64,000 bases of DNA from Martensiomyces pterosporus (lineage: Eukaryota; Kickxellomycota; Kickxellomycetes; Kickxellales; Kickxellaceae): NCBI GenBank assembly GCA_025201845.1, contig MU603947.1, forward strand, positions 124,001 through 188,000, in the 5' to 3' direction. A program made the translations under genes and the position numbers. Below the pieces are notes generated by a model. That model made no database searches, had not been told where the DNA came from, and was given only the letters and a program-made list of their open reading frames with translations. Below, one piece after another: positions 19,617-29,864 of the stretch (position 1 is the stretch's first letter; every line of letters begins with the position of its first letter).

Positions 19617-19953
19617 TTGCGCTGCTCTATACGCCGATGCCTTCCAGATAGTGCGTGAATATATAACCAGCAAAAGTAGCTTGGAAACAAAGGTGCTGGC
19701 AAACCAGCTCCGAGCCCACCCTGTTTTGGCTGTGCCAGTAGCTAAGAGGCGGAGAAGAAAAAAAAGCAATTTTTTGTTTGGAGGCAGCGCGACTCGGCTT
19801 GCGAGCCACAAAGGGCAGCCGTGCTTATCCACGGCTGCAAATTGGAAATTTCGGCTACTTGGCTCCTTCTAGCTTTTTCTTCCTCTCAGCTGCACTCCAC
19901 ATACCCCTTCGCCTTATACTTTTGCCACTGTATCACCAGCACGCTCGCCAGAA
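19617..19953. other. Shared promoter, HGH1 (-) and ULP1 (+)
   Basis: 337 bases between divergent genes. A TATATA at 19660-19665 is placed for HGH1. No gene is seen. Confidence 0.6.
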
Positions 19954-21735
19954 ATGCACAGGAACAAGAAGCGGTCGCGCGTGGCAGAGCCCGCTAACAT
20001 GCCCGGCAGCTTCCCCGACGGCCACACGCCGAGTAAGCGGCGAGCAACAGCCAGCAGCGAGAGTGGCGCGAGCTGGCTCTCATCGTATCTCACATCGCCT
20101 GTTCGCTTTGTGCAGAGCTGGCTGAACGGCACGCCGAATAAAACACAACCGGGACATCAGCACAGCAACGTCGCAGACTCTTCAGCGACTGCTATTCACG
20201 AGCTGCCTACGCGTAAGAGCTCGTTAAAACACCACACGGCTGGCTCTGCCAAAAGCAGCGCATTTCCACAGCAGCAGCAGCAGCAGCATCAGCGGTCACA
20301 TGTACTGCATAGGCAGAAGGCGTGGTCTCCACGTAGAGGGCACACAGTAAAGTCCAAGGGAGCTAGGCGGAGAAAGTCGCTGGTCAGTGGGGCGCATCAG
20401 CAGCACAAGAGGAGAGATAGGAACAGCGAGCTTGTGATGGAATACACGTCTTCGAAGGCTAATGGCCACTACCACAAGAGCGCAGCAGAGCAATTTCCTG
20501 GAATTGACGGCTGGTACGGCCCAGATCGCCATGCGCTCACGCCTGTGCGAGGGGGAGCGGCGCAGGGCACCAACGCCAGCGACAGCTTGAGGAGAATTGG
20601 CATGGCGGAGGTGAAAAGGGAGCAGTCTGAAACGCCGTCAACTGCGACTGGGATGTCGTTTGGAGAAACGACGCCAAACTGGTCGCTGTTGTCTGGCGAC
20701 GAGGAGTCGGACGATGCGTACTCGACGCTGAGCATCGACAGCAGCCTGCACGACCAAGGGCTGGGCTACAAGCAAAAGTCCGCGCGCAGATTCACATTTG
20801 GCGGCAACATGATGGCCGATCAGACAACAAGCACACCGCCAGGAATTTATTCGCCATCGTCAGTGAATAGAGGGAGGAGGCTGCTGGGGGAGGATAAGCG
20901 GAAAAACGCAGATGTGTGGATCGTGCGGATACGCAAAAAGATTGAGGAAACACTGGCAAAGACGTCGCCAGCGATTAGCATCTCGACGCCAGCCTACGAC
21001 AGAGCACGCAAGGCAGATGGCGACTTTGACATGCGCTTGGAGCAGGCACGCCTAAAGATGGCATTCACATTGCCCAAAGGCGCACGTGCTGTCATTGAAA
21101 GGGCAACATCGCGCGGATTCACTGCCGAAATCAACAACGTGCCTGTCGGAGACCATGATATGGAGACACTGGGCGACGGCAAATGGCTGAACGATGAGGT
21201 GATCAACTTTTACATGCAGCTCATCGTATCCAGGTCCGAGCAGAACCCAGCGCTGCCCAAGGTGCACGCGTTCAACACGTTCTTTTACTCGACGCTCAGG
21301 GACCAGGGATATGCACGCGTGCGGCGGTGGACCAGGCGCGTGAATCTGTTTGAGAAGGACATGTTCATTGTGCCTGTCCATCTGGGCGTGCACTGGTGCT
21401 GTGCGGTTGTGAGTTTCAAGGCAAAGGCCATCACGTACTACGACTCGCTGCTGGGCGACAACCACAAATGCCTTCGGCTGCTGATGGATTATCTGCACAG
21501 CGAGTGCAAGGACAAGCTGGGGTCGGCGTTTGACGATTCGGCGTGGACGATGAAGTGCGACAAGGACATCCCTCGGCAGCAGAACGGCTACGACTGCGGC
21601 ATATTTGCAGCGACGTTTGCAGAGTACGCCTCACGCGATGCTCCGTTCATGTTCGGCCAGGGGAACTGCCCGTACTTGAGGCGCAAGATGATATACGAAA
21701 TCGCCACAAAGTCGCTAATTTCAATGATAGTCTGA
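19954..21735 (+). CDS. ULP1: SUMO-specific cysteine protease, Ulp1 type
   Basis: Matures SUMO and removes it from targets, probably at nuclear pores. 593 residues. The N-terminal ~370 residues are unconserved, with basic clusters (RNKKRSR, SKRRA, RRRKSL) that look like nuclear signals and a poly-Gln tract (about 107-113). The C48 peptidase domain spans about 390-593: DGKWLNDEVINFYMQLI, VHAFNTFFYSTL, then H480 in GVHWCCAV, D497 in ITYYDSLLGD, Q542 and C548 in RQQNGYDCGIF. The whole catalytic set is intact. The Ulp1 subfamily (not Ulp2) is supported by the C-terminal placement of the domain and the WLNDEVINFY block. Single exon. Confidence 0.94.
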   Translation: MHRNKKRSRVAEPANMPGSFPDGHTPSKRRATASSESGASWLSSYLTSPVRFVQSWLNGTPNKTQPGHQHSNVADSSATAIHELPTRKSSLKHHTAGSAKSSAFPQQQQQQHQRSHVLHRQKAWSPRRGHTVKSKGARRRKSLVSGAHQQHKRRDRNSELVMEYTSSKANGHYHKSAAEQFPGIDGWYGPDRHALTPVRGGAAQGTNASDSLRRIGMAEVKREQSETPSTATGMSFGETTPNWSLLSGDEESDDAYSTLSIDSSLHDQGLGYKQKSARRFTFGGNMMADQTTSTPPGIYSPSSVNRGRRLLGEDKRKNADVWIVRIRKKIEETLAKTSPAISISTPAYDRARKADGDFDMRLEQARLKMAFTLPKGARAVIERATSRGFTAEINNVPVGDHDMETLGDGKWLNDEVINFYMQLIVSRSEQNPALPKVHAFNTFFYSTLRDQGYARVRRWTRRVNLFEKDMFIVPVHLGVHWCCAVVSFKAKAITYYDSLLGDNHKCLRLLMDYLHSECKDKLGSAFDDSAWTMKCDKDIPRQQNGYDCGIFAATFAEYASRDAPFMFGQGNCPYLRRKMIYEIATKSLISMIV

Positions 21736-21840
21736 GAAACTGCTTTTACTGGTTGGAGTGGCTTGCTGCCTCGGATTGCCAATAATAAAGATACACACAA
21801 GTAGGCGAGAGAGCGGGGAGAGGTAGGCTAGCGCTGCTGC

Positions 21841-23169
21841 TTATCCAAGAATGCCTACGGATGAGAACAGCAGCGACTCAATGTTCGTAGCCCAGCTACA
21901 CAGAGAGTCGTACTGCGAGTGGTCGGCGGTCTCCTGCTGAAGTATCAGGATGCCGTTTTCCTGGTCGATCTTGGCATCCAGGCGCTGGTCGAGGATCAGG
22001 GCAACAAGCAGCTCCTCAACAACCGGCTCCTTAATGCGCAGCTTTCCTGACAGAGCACTGATGCGGATGCGGGTGTATGGCACCACGGTGGTCACCAATG
22101 CCTGCATGCGGATGGTGCGGCGCAGGTCGTCCATGTACCTGGCAATGAACTCGTCGCCCATGATGCTCCTTTGGTTCTTGTCCAAGATATCTTCAAACGT
22201 AGACACGTCCTGCTTCTCGTAGGCTCGGACAAGACTGGTCATGTGAGCGATTTCGGGGTGGTTCTGGTACGACTTGGCCTCTGGCGAAGCAAGAGGGTTG
22301 ATTTCGCTCTCCGAAAGCATCGATGCGAGGACCAGGTACTTTAGCGTCTCAATGCGGCGTGGGCTGCCTGCCTCATCGTAGTTCTTGAATGCATCGTAAA
22401 AGTTGGACCGCGCCTCGGCCCAGTTGTGCTCGTTCATGTACATCTTCCCGCCAGACTCGCGAATGAGCCCCATTACGCGCGGGTGCGGGATAGCCGACTT
22501 GATGGCGATGCACTGGGTGAAGACATCCTTGAGCTCCTTCGCCTTATCAAGAGCCGTGTACATGCTCAGGTACATGGCGTAGATCTCCAGCAGCTGCGTG
22601 CCGCGCTCCAGGATGACGTTGCCATCCTCATCCATGCACACCTTCTTCAGGTCCTCCAGCTGCGCCTTCAAGGCGTCGTACTTCTCTTGGTCCAGCAGCA
22701 GCTTGGCCAGACGCAAGCCAGTGCGCAGCCACAAGCGGTCGTTGTTGGTCTCCTTGAGCGTGGCCAGCGTGAGCTCATAGAACTTCATAGTGAAGTTGTA
22801 GTCGGCGCTGTTTGACACGCGGTCGAGCATGTTGTTGATGCTCTTCTCGGCGTAATTGCGGGTGACTGCCGATGTGCGCACAAAAACGAGCATCTTTTCG
22901 TAGTACGCCAGCACGTCCGCGTGTTTGCCTTCGCGCAGGCAAAGCTTAATCATCTGCTTGGTGGCGCGGAACCCCCAGTCGCCGGGCTCGCCCTCTTCGC
23001 CGACTACGGCCTGGAACTCGCGCATGGCTTCGGCAAAGTCGTCGCGTAGGGCCTTGGCGTTGTAGTACTTGTTCTCGACTCCAACGAACTCGTCGGCCTC
23101 CTCGTCAGCCTCCTCGTACTCGAAATCATACCCGTCATCGTCATCATACATAAAGTCATCGTCCGACAT
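21841..23169 (-). CDS. CSN2: COP9 signalosome subunit 2
   Basis: Subunit of the complex that removes NEDD8 from cullins. 442 residues. The acidic N-terminus MSDDDFMYDDDDGYDFEYEE is the CSN2/alien hallmark, followed by VENKYYNAKAL and helical repeats (LRLAKLLLDQEKYD, LLEIYAMYLSMYTALDKAKEL, MYMNEHNWAEARSNFYDAFK, RIETLKYLVLASML). The PCI domain follows (AYEKQDVSTFEDILDKNQRS, RIRISALSGKL), ending at Gly442. Length matches the family (about 440-480). Single exon. Its presence implies the fungus keeps a full signalosome, unlike yeasts. Secure. Confidence 0.95.
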   Translation of the reverse strand: MSDDDFMYDDDDGYDFEYEEADEEADEFVGVENKYYNAKALRDDFAEAMREFQAVVGEEGEPGDWGFRATKQMIKLCLREGKHADVLAYYEKMLVFVRTSAVTRNYAEKSINNMLDRVSNSADYNFTMKFYELTLATLKETNNDRLWLRTGLRLAKLLLDQEKYDALKAQLEDLKKVCMDEDGNVILERGTQLLEIYAMYLSMYTALDKAKELKDVFTQCIAIKSAIPHPRVMGLIRESGGKMYMNEHNWAEARSNFYDAFKNYDEAGSPRRIETLKYLVLASMLSESEINPLASPEAKSYQNHPEIAHMTSLVRAYEKQDVSTFEDILDKNQRSIMGDEFIARYMDDLRRTIRMQALVTTVVPYTRIRISALSGKLRIKEPVVEELLVALILDQRLDAKIDQENGILILQQETADHSQYDSLCSWATNIESLLFSSVGILG

Positions 23170-23635
23170 TGCTGTAAACAGGGGGCTGCTGCGCTACTAG
23201 AAGGAGTGCTATTGCAGGTGCTGGTCCACTGAGCGCTGGTTTCTCCAGCAGCAAACAAGGAGAATTCGAAAAACAGGCAACAGGGGAAGTAAAGAGCGCG
23301 TACAGGGAGGGAGGCGGGCGAGGAGGCTTGGGGCTGACAGAAACCAGGGCCACGTGAGCCCGCTGCCTCTGTGCTGCGCGCCTCAGCCGCCTGCTCCTAC
23401 CTGTCCACACCCCGCACCCGCACCCGCATCCCACACACACAAGCTCGTCCGCCGCCATAAACGGCCTGACAGGAAAACTTTTTGGCGCCTTTGAGGCTCC
23501 TCAATTTCTCTTTCCCTAACCCCTCTTTACAGCGTATTCACTAGTTGTCTGCTTTATACACACCTACCACCACTACCACCATTGCAACTTACTCTTTCAA
23601 TCGTATTCACTTTTCCCCCATTCGTTTTCTGAACC
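23170..23635. other. Shared promoter, CSN2 (-) and raptor (+)
   Basis: 466 bases between divergent genes. CACC/TACCACCAC-rich sequence at 23560-23590 and pyrimidine tracts precede raptor. No gene is seen. Confidence 0.55.
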
Positions 23636-26600
23636 ATGGCTGACGTTGCAGTTGGCAGCAGGGATCCTCACATGCAGGAGGCAATCGATGGCGTGACATC
23701 AATGACGCTTGGGCCAGACCCCGAGTCAACGACACCCGTGATGCTCACGACAACAGCGACAGGTGCCAGCGTGGACATGAGCGAGCTCCTGGGCGGCGAC
23801 CTGCTCGCTGGCGGCTCAGGCAAGGCCACCAGCCAGTCGTGCATAGAAACCCGTATGGACTTCCACACCCACCCGCGGTCGCTCGCCCTAGCACATCTTC
23901 AGCTGGCCGACTGGCGCACCCACGATCGCCTGCGGACAGTCGGTGCCCTCCTCGTTGTATGCTTAAACCTGGGCACCGACCCGCCCGACTTGGTGCGGCC
24001 CAAGAAGAGCGCTGTCTTGGAGGCCTGGGTCGATCCAAACGCACCCGTTCAAGTGCCCACGCCAGAGGAGCTCGCCCTACAGGCTGCCAACCCCAACTCG
24101 TCGGGGCAGCGGAACGTGGCACGCGAGCGAACGCCAACGAAGGCGATTGGCGAGAACCTGCAGCGGCAGTTCGAGCACATCCAGAGACACGCCCGGTATA
24201 AGCCCCTCCTGGACTGCGCCATCGAGGATTTGAAGAAATACTGCCTGCAGTTCCGCCGCGTGGCCAAGGAAGAAAGGCTGCTGTTTTACTACAATGGCCA
24301 CGGAGTCCCGCGCCCGACGCAGGGCGGCGATATTTGGGTGTTTAATAAGCAGTTCACCCAGTACATCCCTGTCGGCGCCGTGGACCTGATGAACTGGATC
24401 GGCACTCCTTGTGTGTATGTCTGGGACTGCTCCCACGCCATGAATGTGGTGTCGGCATTTGAGAGGGGCGCAAAACTGAGGGAGGTCGAGGTGGCAAAGA
24501 TCCGCCATGCTGCAGAGTCCGTGGGCGGCACCCTGCCGCAGGGGAAGGCGTCGTCGGAGGCCATAGCAGCGCTGACCGCCAATGTGGCGGCGGCACTATC
24601 GTCGCAGATGGCGTCGGGATCGAAGCAGCCCGGGTCAATGCAGAATCAAAATGCACAGGGACAGCAGCAGCAGCAGCAGCAGAATAGCAGTAGCAACACG
24701 GCGCCTATTAACCCGGCGACTATCAGCCTGGCGATGCTGCCGCAGATGTACCGCGAGGACATTCATTTTGCCGCCACGCGATCGGACGAGCTCCTGCCTA
24801 CGAACCCGGAGCTGCCTGCCGACCTGTTTACATCGTGCTTGACGACCCCTGTAAGAGTGGCGCTGAGGTTTTGGGTTACGCGCAACCCGCATGTGTCCAA
24901 GATTACAATCGACATGTGCGAGAAGCTTCCAGGATCCGTCCAGGACCGCCGCACGCCGTTTGGCGAGCTCAACTGGATCTTCACCTCAATAACTGACACC
25001 ATCGCATGGAGCACGCTGCCCAGGGAGCAGTTCCGCAGGCTCTTCCGCCAGGACGTCGTGGTTGCGACAATGTACCGCAACTTCATGCTGGCCGACCGGG
25101 TCATGCGGTTCTACGGCGTCCACCCGCAGTGCACCCCGGGAATACCCCCCACGCACAAGCACCCGCTGTGGGACAGCTTGGATTTGGAAATCGACATGTG
25201 TCTGCAGCAGCTGCCTCGGCTGCTGAAGGAGGAGAGGAGAAGGCAGCGCAGGGAGGAGAAGGCGAAGAAGAAGGAGCAGGACAGGGCGGCGCGCGCCGGA
25301 CGCCGCGGGCCGCGCCAGTACCCGATAGCATCGACGGGGGCAAACGGCAGGGGCGTGCCCAACTTCACGCGCCCGCAGAGCAACAAGCTGGACATTGCTG
25401 GCAGCTTCAGCTCGATGGCCTGTAGACATGGGTCGCGCATCGGGCTGGGCGGCAACATTGAGAGCGACGATGAGAATGGGAGGAACAGCAGTGAAAGCGA
25501 TGGCGATGGCGAGGCAGACGACGGCGATGAGTCGGTGACGGGCTACGTCTCGAGCTCGTACTTTAGCAACCAGCTCTATGCCTTCGAGGTGTGGCTGCAG
25601 CATGCAGCTACAGTGGTCTCGCAGTTTGTCACCGACCAGGGGCCCGACGACACGCCCAAATCGCTGAGCACTGAGCCGCCGCCTAGCCTCGATCCCCCGG
25701 ACGAGCTGCCGGCTGTGCTCCAGGTGCTGCTCAGCCAGCAGTACCGCCTGCGTGCGCTTGTCCTCCTGTACCGCTTCATGAATCTGGGCCCCTGGGCAGT
25801 GGACCTGGCCATGGCTGTGGGGATTTTCCCCTACATGTCGAAGCTCCTGGCGTCGACGACAACGGAGATCCGCGAGATCCTGATCCTTGTGTGGGCGCGG
25901 CTGTCTGCAGTCGACATGGCGCTGCAGCCGGAGCTGCTGAAGAACAACGGGTTTGTGTATTTCGTCAACTACCTGGCCAACAACATCCAGATGCAGTATG
26001 CGCCGGTCAGCGACAAGATGCGCTTGTGCGACTCGGTGTCTGCGGCGAGCGCATTTACGCTTACCATGCTGTGCAAGGACCAGCCCACATCGCAGCACGC
26101 GTGCTACCGCGAGCGCGTGCTGGACTTCTTCCTAGTGTACCTGCAGCGGCCCGACAACGGCACCGAGGAGAGAGCGCGGCTGCGGACGTGGATTCTCCTG
26201 TGCCTGGCCGAGCTGTGGAAGGACTTTGCGGATGCCAAGTGGATGGCCATGACGTATAGGCTCTGCGTTATCGCGTCGAAGAAGCAGGAGCAGGAGAGGC
26301 AACAGAGGCAGCAGCAGCAGCAGCGTGCACATCGGCACCAGACGAACGGCGCCGCTTACAGCGAGGAGGATCTTGCGGGCGGCGGCAGCGCGCCGTCGTT
26401 TGAGGAGCTGCTGGCGTCGAGTGTGGAGGACGATAGCGTGGATGAAAAGGATGCGCAGGATCTGCTCATCCAGATGGCGTTCCATAGATCACCCGCTGTG
26501 CGTGCATCGGCCATTTATGCCACGAGCACGCTGCTGACAGATCTTGCGCAGCTGGGCGATGACCCAGCCGTGCTGACCATCATCCGCAAGGCCGAGCGGC

Positions 26601-29020
26601 AGATCTACGCCATCCTGTTGCAGGCTGCCAGCGATGGAAGCCCGATGGTGCGGCGCGAGGTGGTGCACGCCATTGGCAGTGCCGTGTTTGCCTCGTATAT
26701 GCCCCAGGCCATCGACGCTGTTGGCCGCGTTGTTGCCGAAGAGACCCGCGACCAGCGCCGTGCCCAACAGCAGCAGCAGCAGCAGCAGCAGAGGATGGGA
26801 GAGGTGCCCGAGATATCGATGGACCTCCTGGTCAAGCTCTACAAGGCCCTGCTGGTCCTCACCATGGACCCGCATGCGGATGTGGCGCTCCCTGCGCGCG
26901 AGGCCTGCGACACCCTGATGCAGGTCTACGCCCACTCAAGGGCGTTCTTTGAATCAGAGGCTGCGCTGGATCAGGCGCTGCACAGAGCAGAGATTGCGCG
27001 GTCCGCCACCGGGCAGCCGCCGATCTTGCACTTTTTGAGAACGAGCGGCAGCGTTGGAGATGCGCTGCTTGGGTATCCGCCCATGGGTGGACACAGCGAG
27101 GGTCGCGGTGACGGCGATCCACGCAGGCAGCAGCAGCAGCAGCAGCAGAGGCGTATGTCGACGCACTCGAACTTTAGGGGATCGACAGCGACGCTGGCAA
27201 CGCAGAGGAGCAGAGAGCCGGCGAGCCAGAACACCACGCCGTCGCACCGCTACACCATGCACTTCCCGCCCTCGAATGCCGGGCAGCAGCAGGGCGGCGT
27301 GTTTGGCGAGAGGCCGTCGCAGGCACCGCCGCGCTCGCCACAGGCAAGCGGGTCTGCAAGTGCCGCGAGTATGAGCCACCTGGCGTCCGCGGTCGCCGAT
27401 GCCCAGCAGCAGCCCAGTGGCGGCAGGGACAGGTTCGCGGGGCTCACGGACGCGGAGCGCGTAGAGGCAGCGAGAAGGATGGTTGAGATTGAGAAGGCGT
27501 GGCTGGAGTGGGGCAGACGCGAGCTGCGCGAGAGCATATGCATCTCGACCCTGCTTGACTGGGCTGGCGCACACTTCACCGAGTTCGACATCTCCCTTTT
27601 TGCCACGGTCACCGGGCCCCTGCAGGGAAGCGCGGCCTTGGTGGAGAGCAGGGAGAGGAACCGCCGCATCGACCGCATGGAGTCCAGTGCGCGGGTGATG
27701 GGCAGCGCCGCTGGGCACATGAAGTGGCTGGATGTGACCACTGTGGCAAGCAACTCGGCACCCGCCACGGCAGCCATCATGCACCCGCTGGAGCCGCACG
27801 CCATTGTGGCTGGAAGCAATGGAGAGGTATCCGTGTATGACTGGGAGATGCAGGCGCAGGTCGGCCATTACCGCGTGGCGGTGAAGCCGAGGACCGAGGA
27901 GGGGGCGGTTATTCGAAGCCTGCATTTGGTTAATCCGCTGGGACAGGCCAAGCTGCTGGTGGGCACAAACGACGGCGTGGTGAGGATTTTTGCCTCGCAT
28001 GCACCCGACTTTGCTCCGCCCACCGGTGGCCAGCCGCCGGTGTTCCCCAAGCCCAGGCTGGTTACGGCGTTCAGCGCGCTGCCGTGGGCGTCGGGTGCGC
28101 CGGGGCCGCTGCAGACGCAGCAGTTTGGCGCGACGCTGACGACGAGCAGCCAGAGGCTGAGGTCATTCCATCAGCAGCAGCAGTCGGTGTCGGCCAACAA
28201 CATCAGCACATTTGCTGCCGAGTCGAGCACCAGCCCGATGAGCCGCAGCCGCATGCTGGGCAGCCCCAGCGTTGGTGCCAGCGGGCTGGTCACCGCGTGG
28301 AACCAGCGCAGCGGCATTCTGTTTGCCGGCGGCAACGACAAGGAGATGCGGATCTGGGACATAACCTCCGAAATGTGCATCGAGGAGATCCCCATCGCCT
28401 CCGTGGGCGGCGTGACCTGCATCAGCCAGGACGGCGCCTCCGGCAGCTTCTTCGTGGTGGGCAACGTCGACGGCGTGGTGCGTGCCATGGACCGGCGCAT
28501 GGACCCGCGCCGCGGCGTCGTGGCCAACTGGCGCGAGCACTCGCCACACCCCATCCGCAATGTCTTCATGCAGCCCGGCCAGCCCGCCGTCGTGTCTGCC
28601 AGCGAGCAGGGAGATGTCAAGTACTGGGATCTGCGGCACAGGGAGTCTGTGTTTACCATCGTGGACACGCACCCGGACCACCGGCTGGAGCACATGATTG
28701 CCCACGAGAACGCGCCCGTCACTCTGACGGCGTCGGATGCGACGGTGAAGGTGTGGAACCAGAGGGGCAACAACATCGGCGTGGTCACTGCGACCAAGCA
28801 CGCGTTCAACTCGCCCGCGTCGTATATGAAGAGCCTGGCCGGGTACCCAAGCAGGGCGCAGACGGTCAGAGTCAACGCGGTGGCCATGCACCCGTACCTG
28901 CCGATCGCGCTGATGGTTAGCGACGACGGGAGAGTCAGCTACATCCAGCCGCAGAAGCTTAGCAGCCAGCACGGAAGGACGCCCAACCTGGCGAACGCAA
29001 GGGCGAACACTGTCATATGA
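23636..29020 (+). CDS. KOG1: Raptor homologue, TORC1 subunit (KOG1/Mip1)
   Basis: Substrate-recruiting subunit of TOR complex 1 at the vacuole. 1794 residues in one exon. The raptor N-terminal caspase-like domain (about 65-290) is clear: RLRTVGALLVVCLNLGTDPP, LLFYYNGHGVPRPT with H222, VFNKQFTQYIPVG and CVYVWDCSHAMNVVSAFE. It is followed by MYREDIHFAATRSDELLPTN and LNWIFTSITDTIAWSTLPRE, then HEAT repeats to about 1130 and WD40 repeats at about 1370-1780 (GITAWNQRSGILFAGGND-like blocks, KYWDLRHRES). Polyglutamine tracts interrupt it near residues 343-349, 882-886, 1043-1051 and 1164-1170, all in predicted linkers. The long antisense frames over it are shadows. Secure. Confidence 0.96.
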   Translation: MADVAVGSRDPHMQEAIDGVTSMTLGPDPESTTPVMLTTTATGASVDMSELLGGDLLAGGSGKATSQSCIETRMDFHTHPRSLALAHLQLADWRTHDRLRTVGALLVVCLNLGTDPPDLVRPKKSAVLEAWVDPNAPVQVPTPEELALQAANPNSSGQRNVARERTPTKAIGENLQRQFEHIQRHARYKPLLDCAIEDLKKYCLQFRRVAKEERLLFYYNGHGVPRPTQGGDIWVFNKQFTQYIPVGAVDLMNWIGTPCVYVWDCSHAMNVVSAFERGAKLREVEVAKIRHAAESVGGTLPQGKASSEAIAALTANVAAALSSQMASGSKQPGSMQNQNAQGQQQQQQQNSSSNTAPINPATISLAMLPQMYREDIHFAATRSDELLPTNPELPADLFTSCLTTPVRVALRFWVTRNPHVSKITIDMCEKLPGSVQDRRTPFGELNWIFTSITDTIAWSTLPREQFRRLFRQDVVVATMYRNFMLADRVMRFYGVHPQCTPGIPPTHKHPLWDSLDLEIDMCLQQLPRLLKEERRRQRREEKAKKKEQDRAARAGRRGPRQYPIASTGANGRGVPNFTRPQSNKLDIAGSFSSMACRHGSRIGLGGNIESDDENGRNSSESDGDGEADDGDESVTGYVSSSYFSNQLYAFEVWLQHAATVVSQFVTDQGPDDTPKSLSTEPPPSLDPPDELPAVLQVLLSQQYRLRALVLLYRFMNLGPWAVDLAMAVGIFPYMSKLLASTTTEIREILILVWARLSAVDMALQPELLKNNGFVYFVNYLANNIQMQYAPVSDKMRLCDSVSAASAFTLTMLCKDQPTSQHACYRERVLDFFLVYLQRPDNGTEERARLRTWILLCLAELWKDFADAKWMAMTYRLCVIASKKQEQERQQRQQQQQRAHRHQTNGAAYSEEDLAGGGSAPSFEELLASSVEDDSVDEKDAQDLLIQMAFHRSPAVRASAIYATSTLLTDLAQLGDDPAVLTIIRKAERQIYAILLQAASDGSPMVRREVVHAIGSAVFASYMPQAIDAVGRVVAEETRDQRRAQQQQQQQQQRMGEVPEISMDLLVKLYKALLVLTMDPHADVALPAREACDTLMQVYAHSRAFFESEAALDQALHRAEIARSATGQPPILHFLRTSGSVGDALLGYPPMGGHSEGRGDGDPRRQQQQQQQRRMSTHSNFRGSTATLATQRSREPASQNTTPSHRYTMHFPPSNAGQQQGGVFGERPSQAPPRSPQASGSASAASMSHLASAVADAQQQPSGGRDRFAGLTDAERVEAARRMVEIEKAWLEWGRRELRESICISTLLDWAGAHFTEFDISLFATVTGPLQGSAALVESRERNRRIDRMESSARVMGSAAGHMKWLDVTTVASNSAPATAAIMHPLEPHAIVAGSNGEVSVYDWEMQAQVGHYRVAVKPRTEEGAVIRSLHLVNPLGQAKLLVGTNDGVVRIFASHAPDFAPPTGGQPPVFPKPRLVTAFSALPWASGAPGPLQTQQFGATLTTSSQRLRSFHQQQQSVSANNISTFAAESSTSPMSRSRMLGSPSVGASGLVTAWNQRSGILFAGGNDKEMRIWDITSEMCIEEIPIASVGGVTCISQDGASGSFFVVGNVDGVVRAMDRRMDPRRGVVANWREHSPHPIRNVFMQPGQPAVVSASEQGDVKYWDLRHRESVFTIVDTHPDHRLEHMIAHENAPVTLTASDATVKVWNQRGNNIGVVTATKHAFNSPASYMKSLAGYPSRAQTVRVNAVAMHPYLPIALMVSDDGRVSYIQPQKLSSQHGRTPNLANARANTVI

Positions 29021-29864
29021 AACAAGGCATTTCAGATGACGCCTGGAGGCGCTTTTTTGCGATGCAGCGGCATGCACGAGATGCAAGCTCCTTTTTTTTT
29101 GCTGTGTGCGCGTAGTTTGGCGCACGTTCCAGCCCACCCGCGCGTGCATGCTGGGTGCTTTCAGGCCCTTTCTTGTGCGGCTGCCAGCCACTCTCTTGCG
29201 CCGGCGCTGAAATAAAACTTTGCTAGTCTTCCGACAACAAACGATAAGAAAAAAAAAGTGGCGGCTGATTGCTTTCAGTTGCGAAACCAGGCGGCGGCAA
29301 TCCCTCTCCGATGCCTCCGCCCAGTGGATTCATAAGCGGGTGCATAGGGCAGCAAAGGAGCTGCACATGACTGTGATTGATGCCCTCTGCTCGGTCGCCT
29401 TCGACACATGAAAGCCCCGGCCTCGCCAGTGCTTGAACAGGCGCCGCCGCGTGCCCCGGCTTGTGCCCAGGTCATGAGCCCATTGGGCAGGCGGGCGCGA
29501 GGGACCTGTGATTAGCCCGCTGGCGCCTTCCTAAAGCAGCGAACAAGGCCTGAGCAGCGCAGGCGCCTTGTGTTTATCTCGCCCTTGCTCGTTTCTAAAC
29601 AGCGCACGCCGGGTCCTACTGTGACCCCGAAGAGCAAACGCGGGTTAGGCAGAGAGGCGCATGGCTGAAATAGAGGCTGTCACGGGCGAAGCGAGGAGTG
29701 GAGGCGGGAGCAGCCAGACATGGCTCAGCCTCCGTTTATAAGGCGCATGCTGCTCCCGCCCTGACCCAGAGCTTTTTTCTCCTCATCCATCTTGCTGCTT
29801 CTTTCCTTCTACTGTAATTATACGCTTCAGCATCTAAACTCCTTACTAAAAATAGCATCACACC
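29021..29864. other. Intergenic region, raptor to FOX2
   Basis: 844 bases. Holds the raptor 3' flank and FOX2 promoter (TATAA at 29737-29741). No convincing oleate-response element or RNA gene is seen. Confidence 0.55.
29737..29741 (+). promoter_or_regulatory. TATA box of FOX2
   Basis: TATAA within gtttataagg, 128 bases before the FOX2 ATG. The role is inferred from position. Confidence 0.4.

Noticed and set aside
24986..29191. Long antisense frames over raptor (342-370 codons)
   Set aside because: Same cause as at FOX2: strong codon bias of the sense gene; no family similarity.
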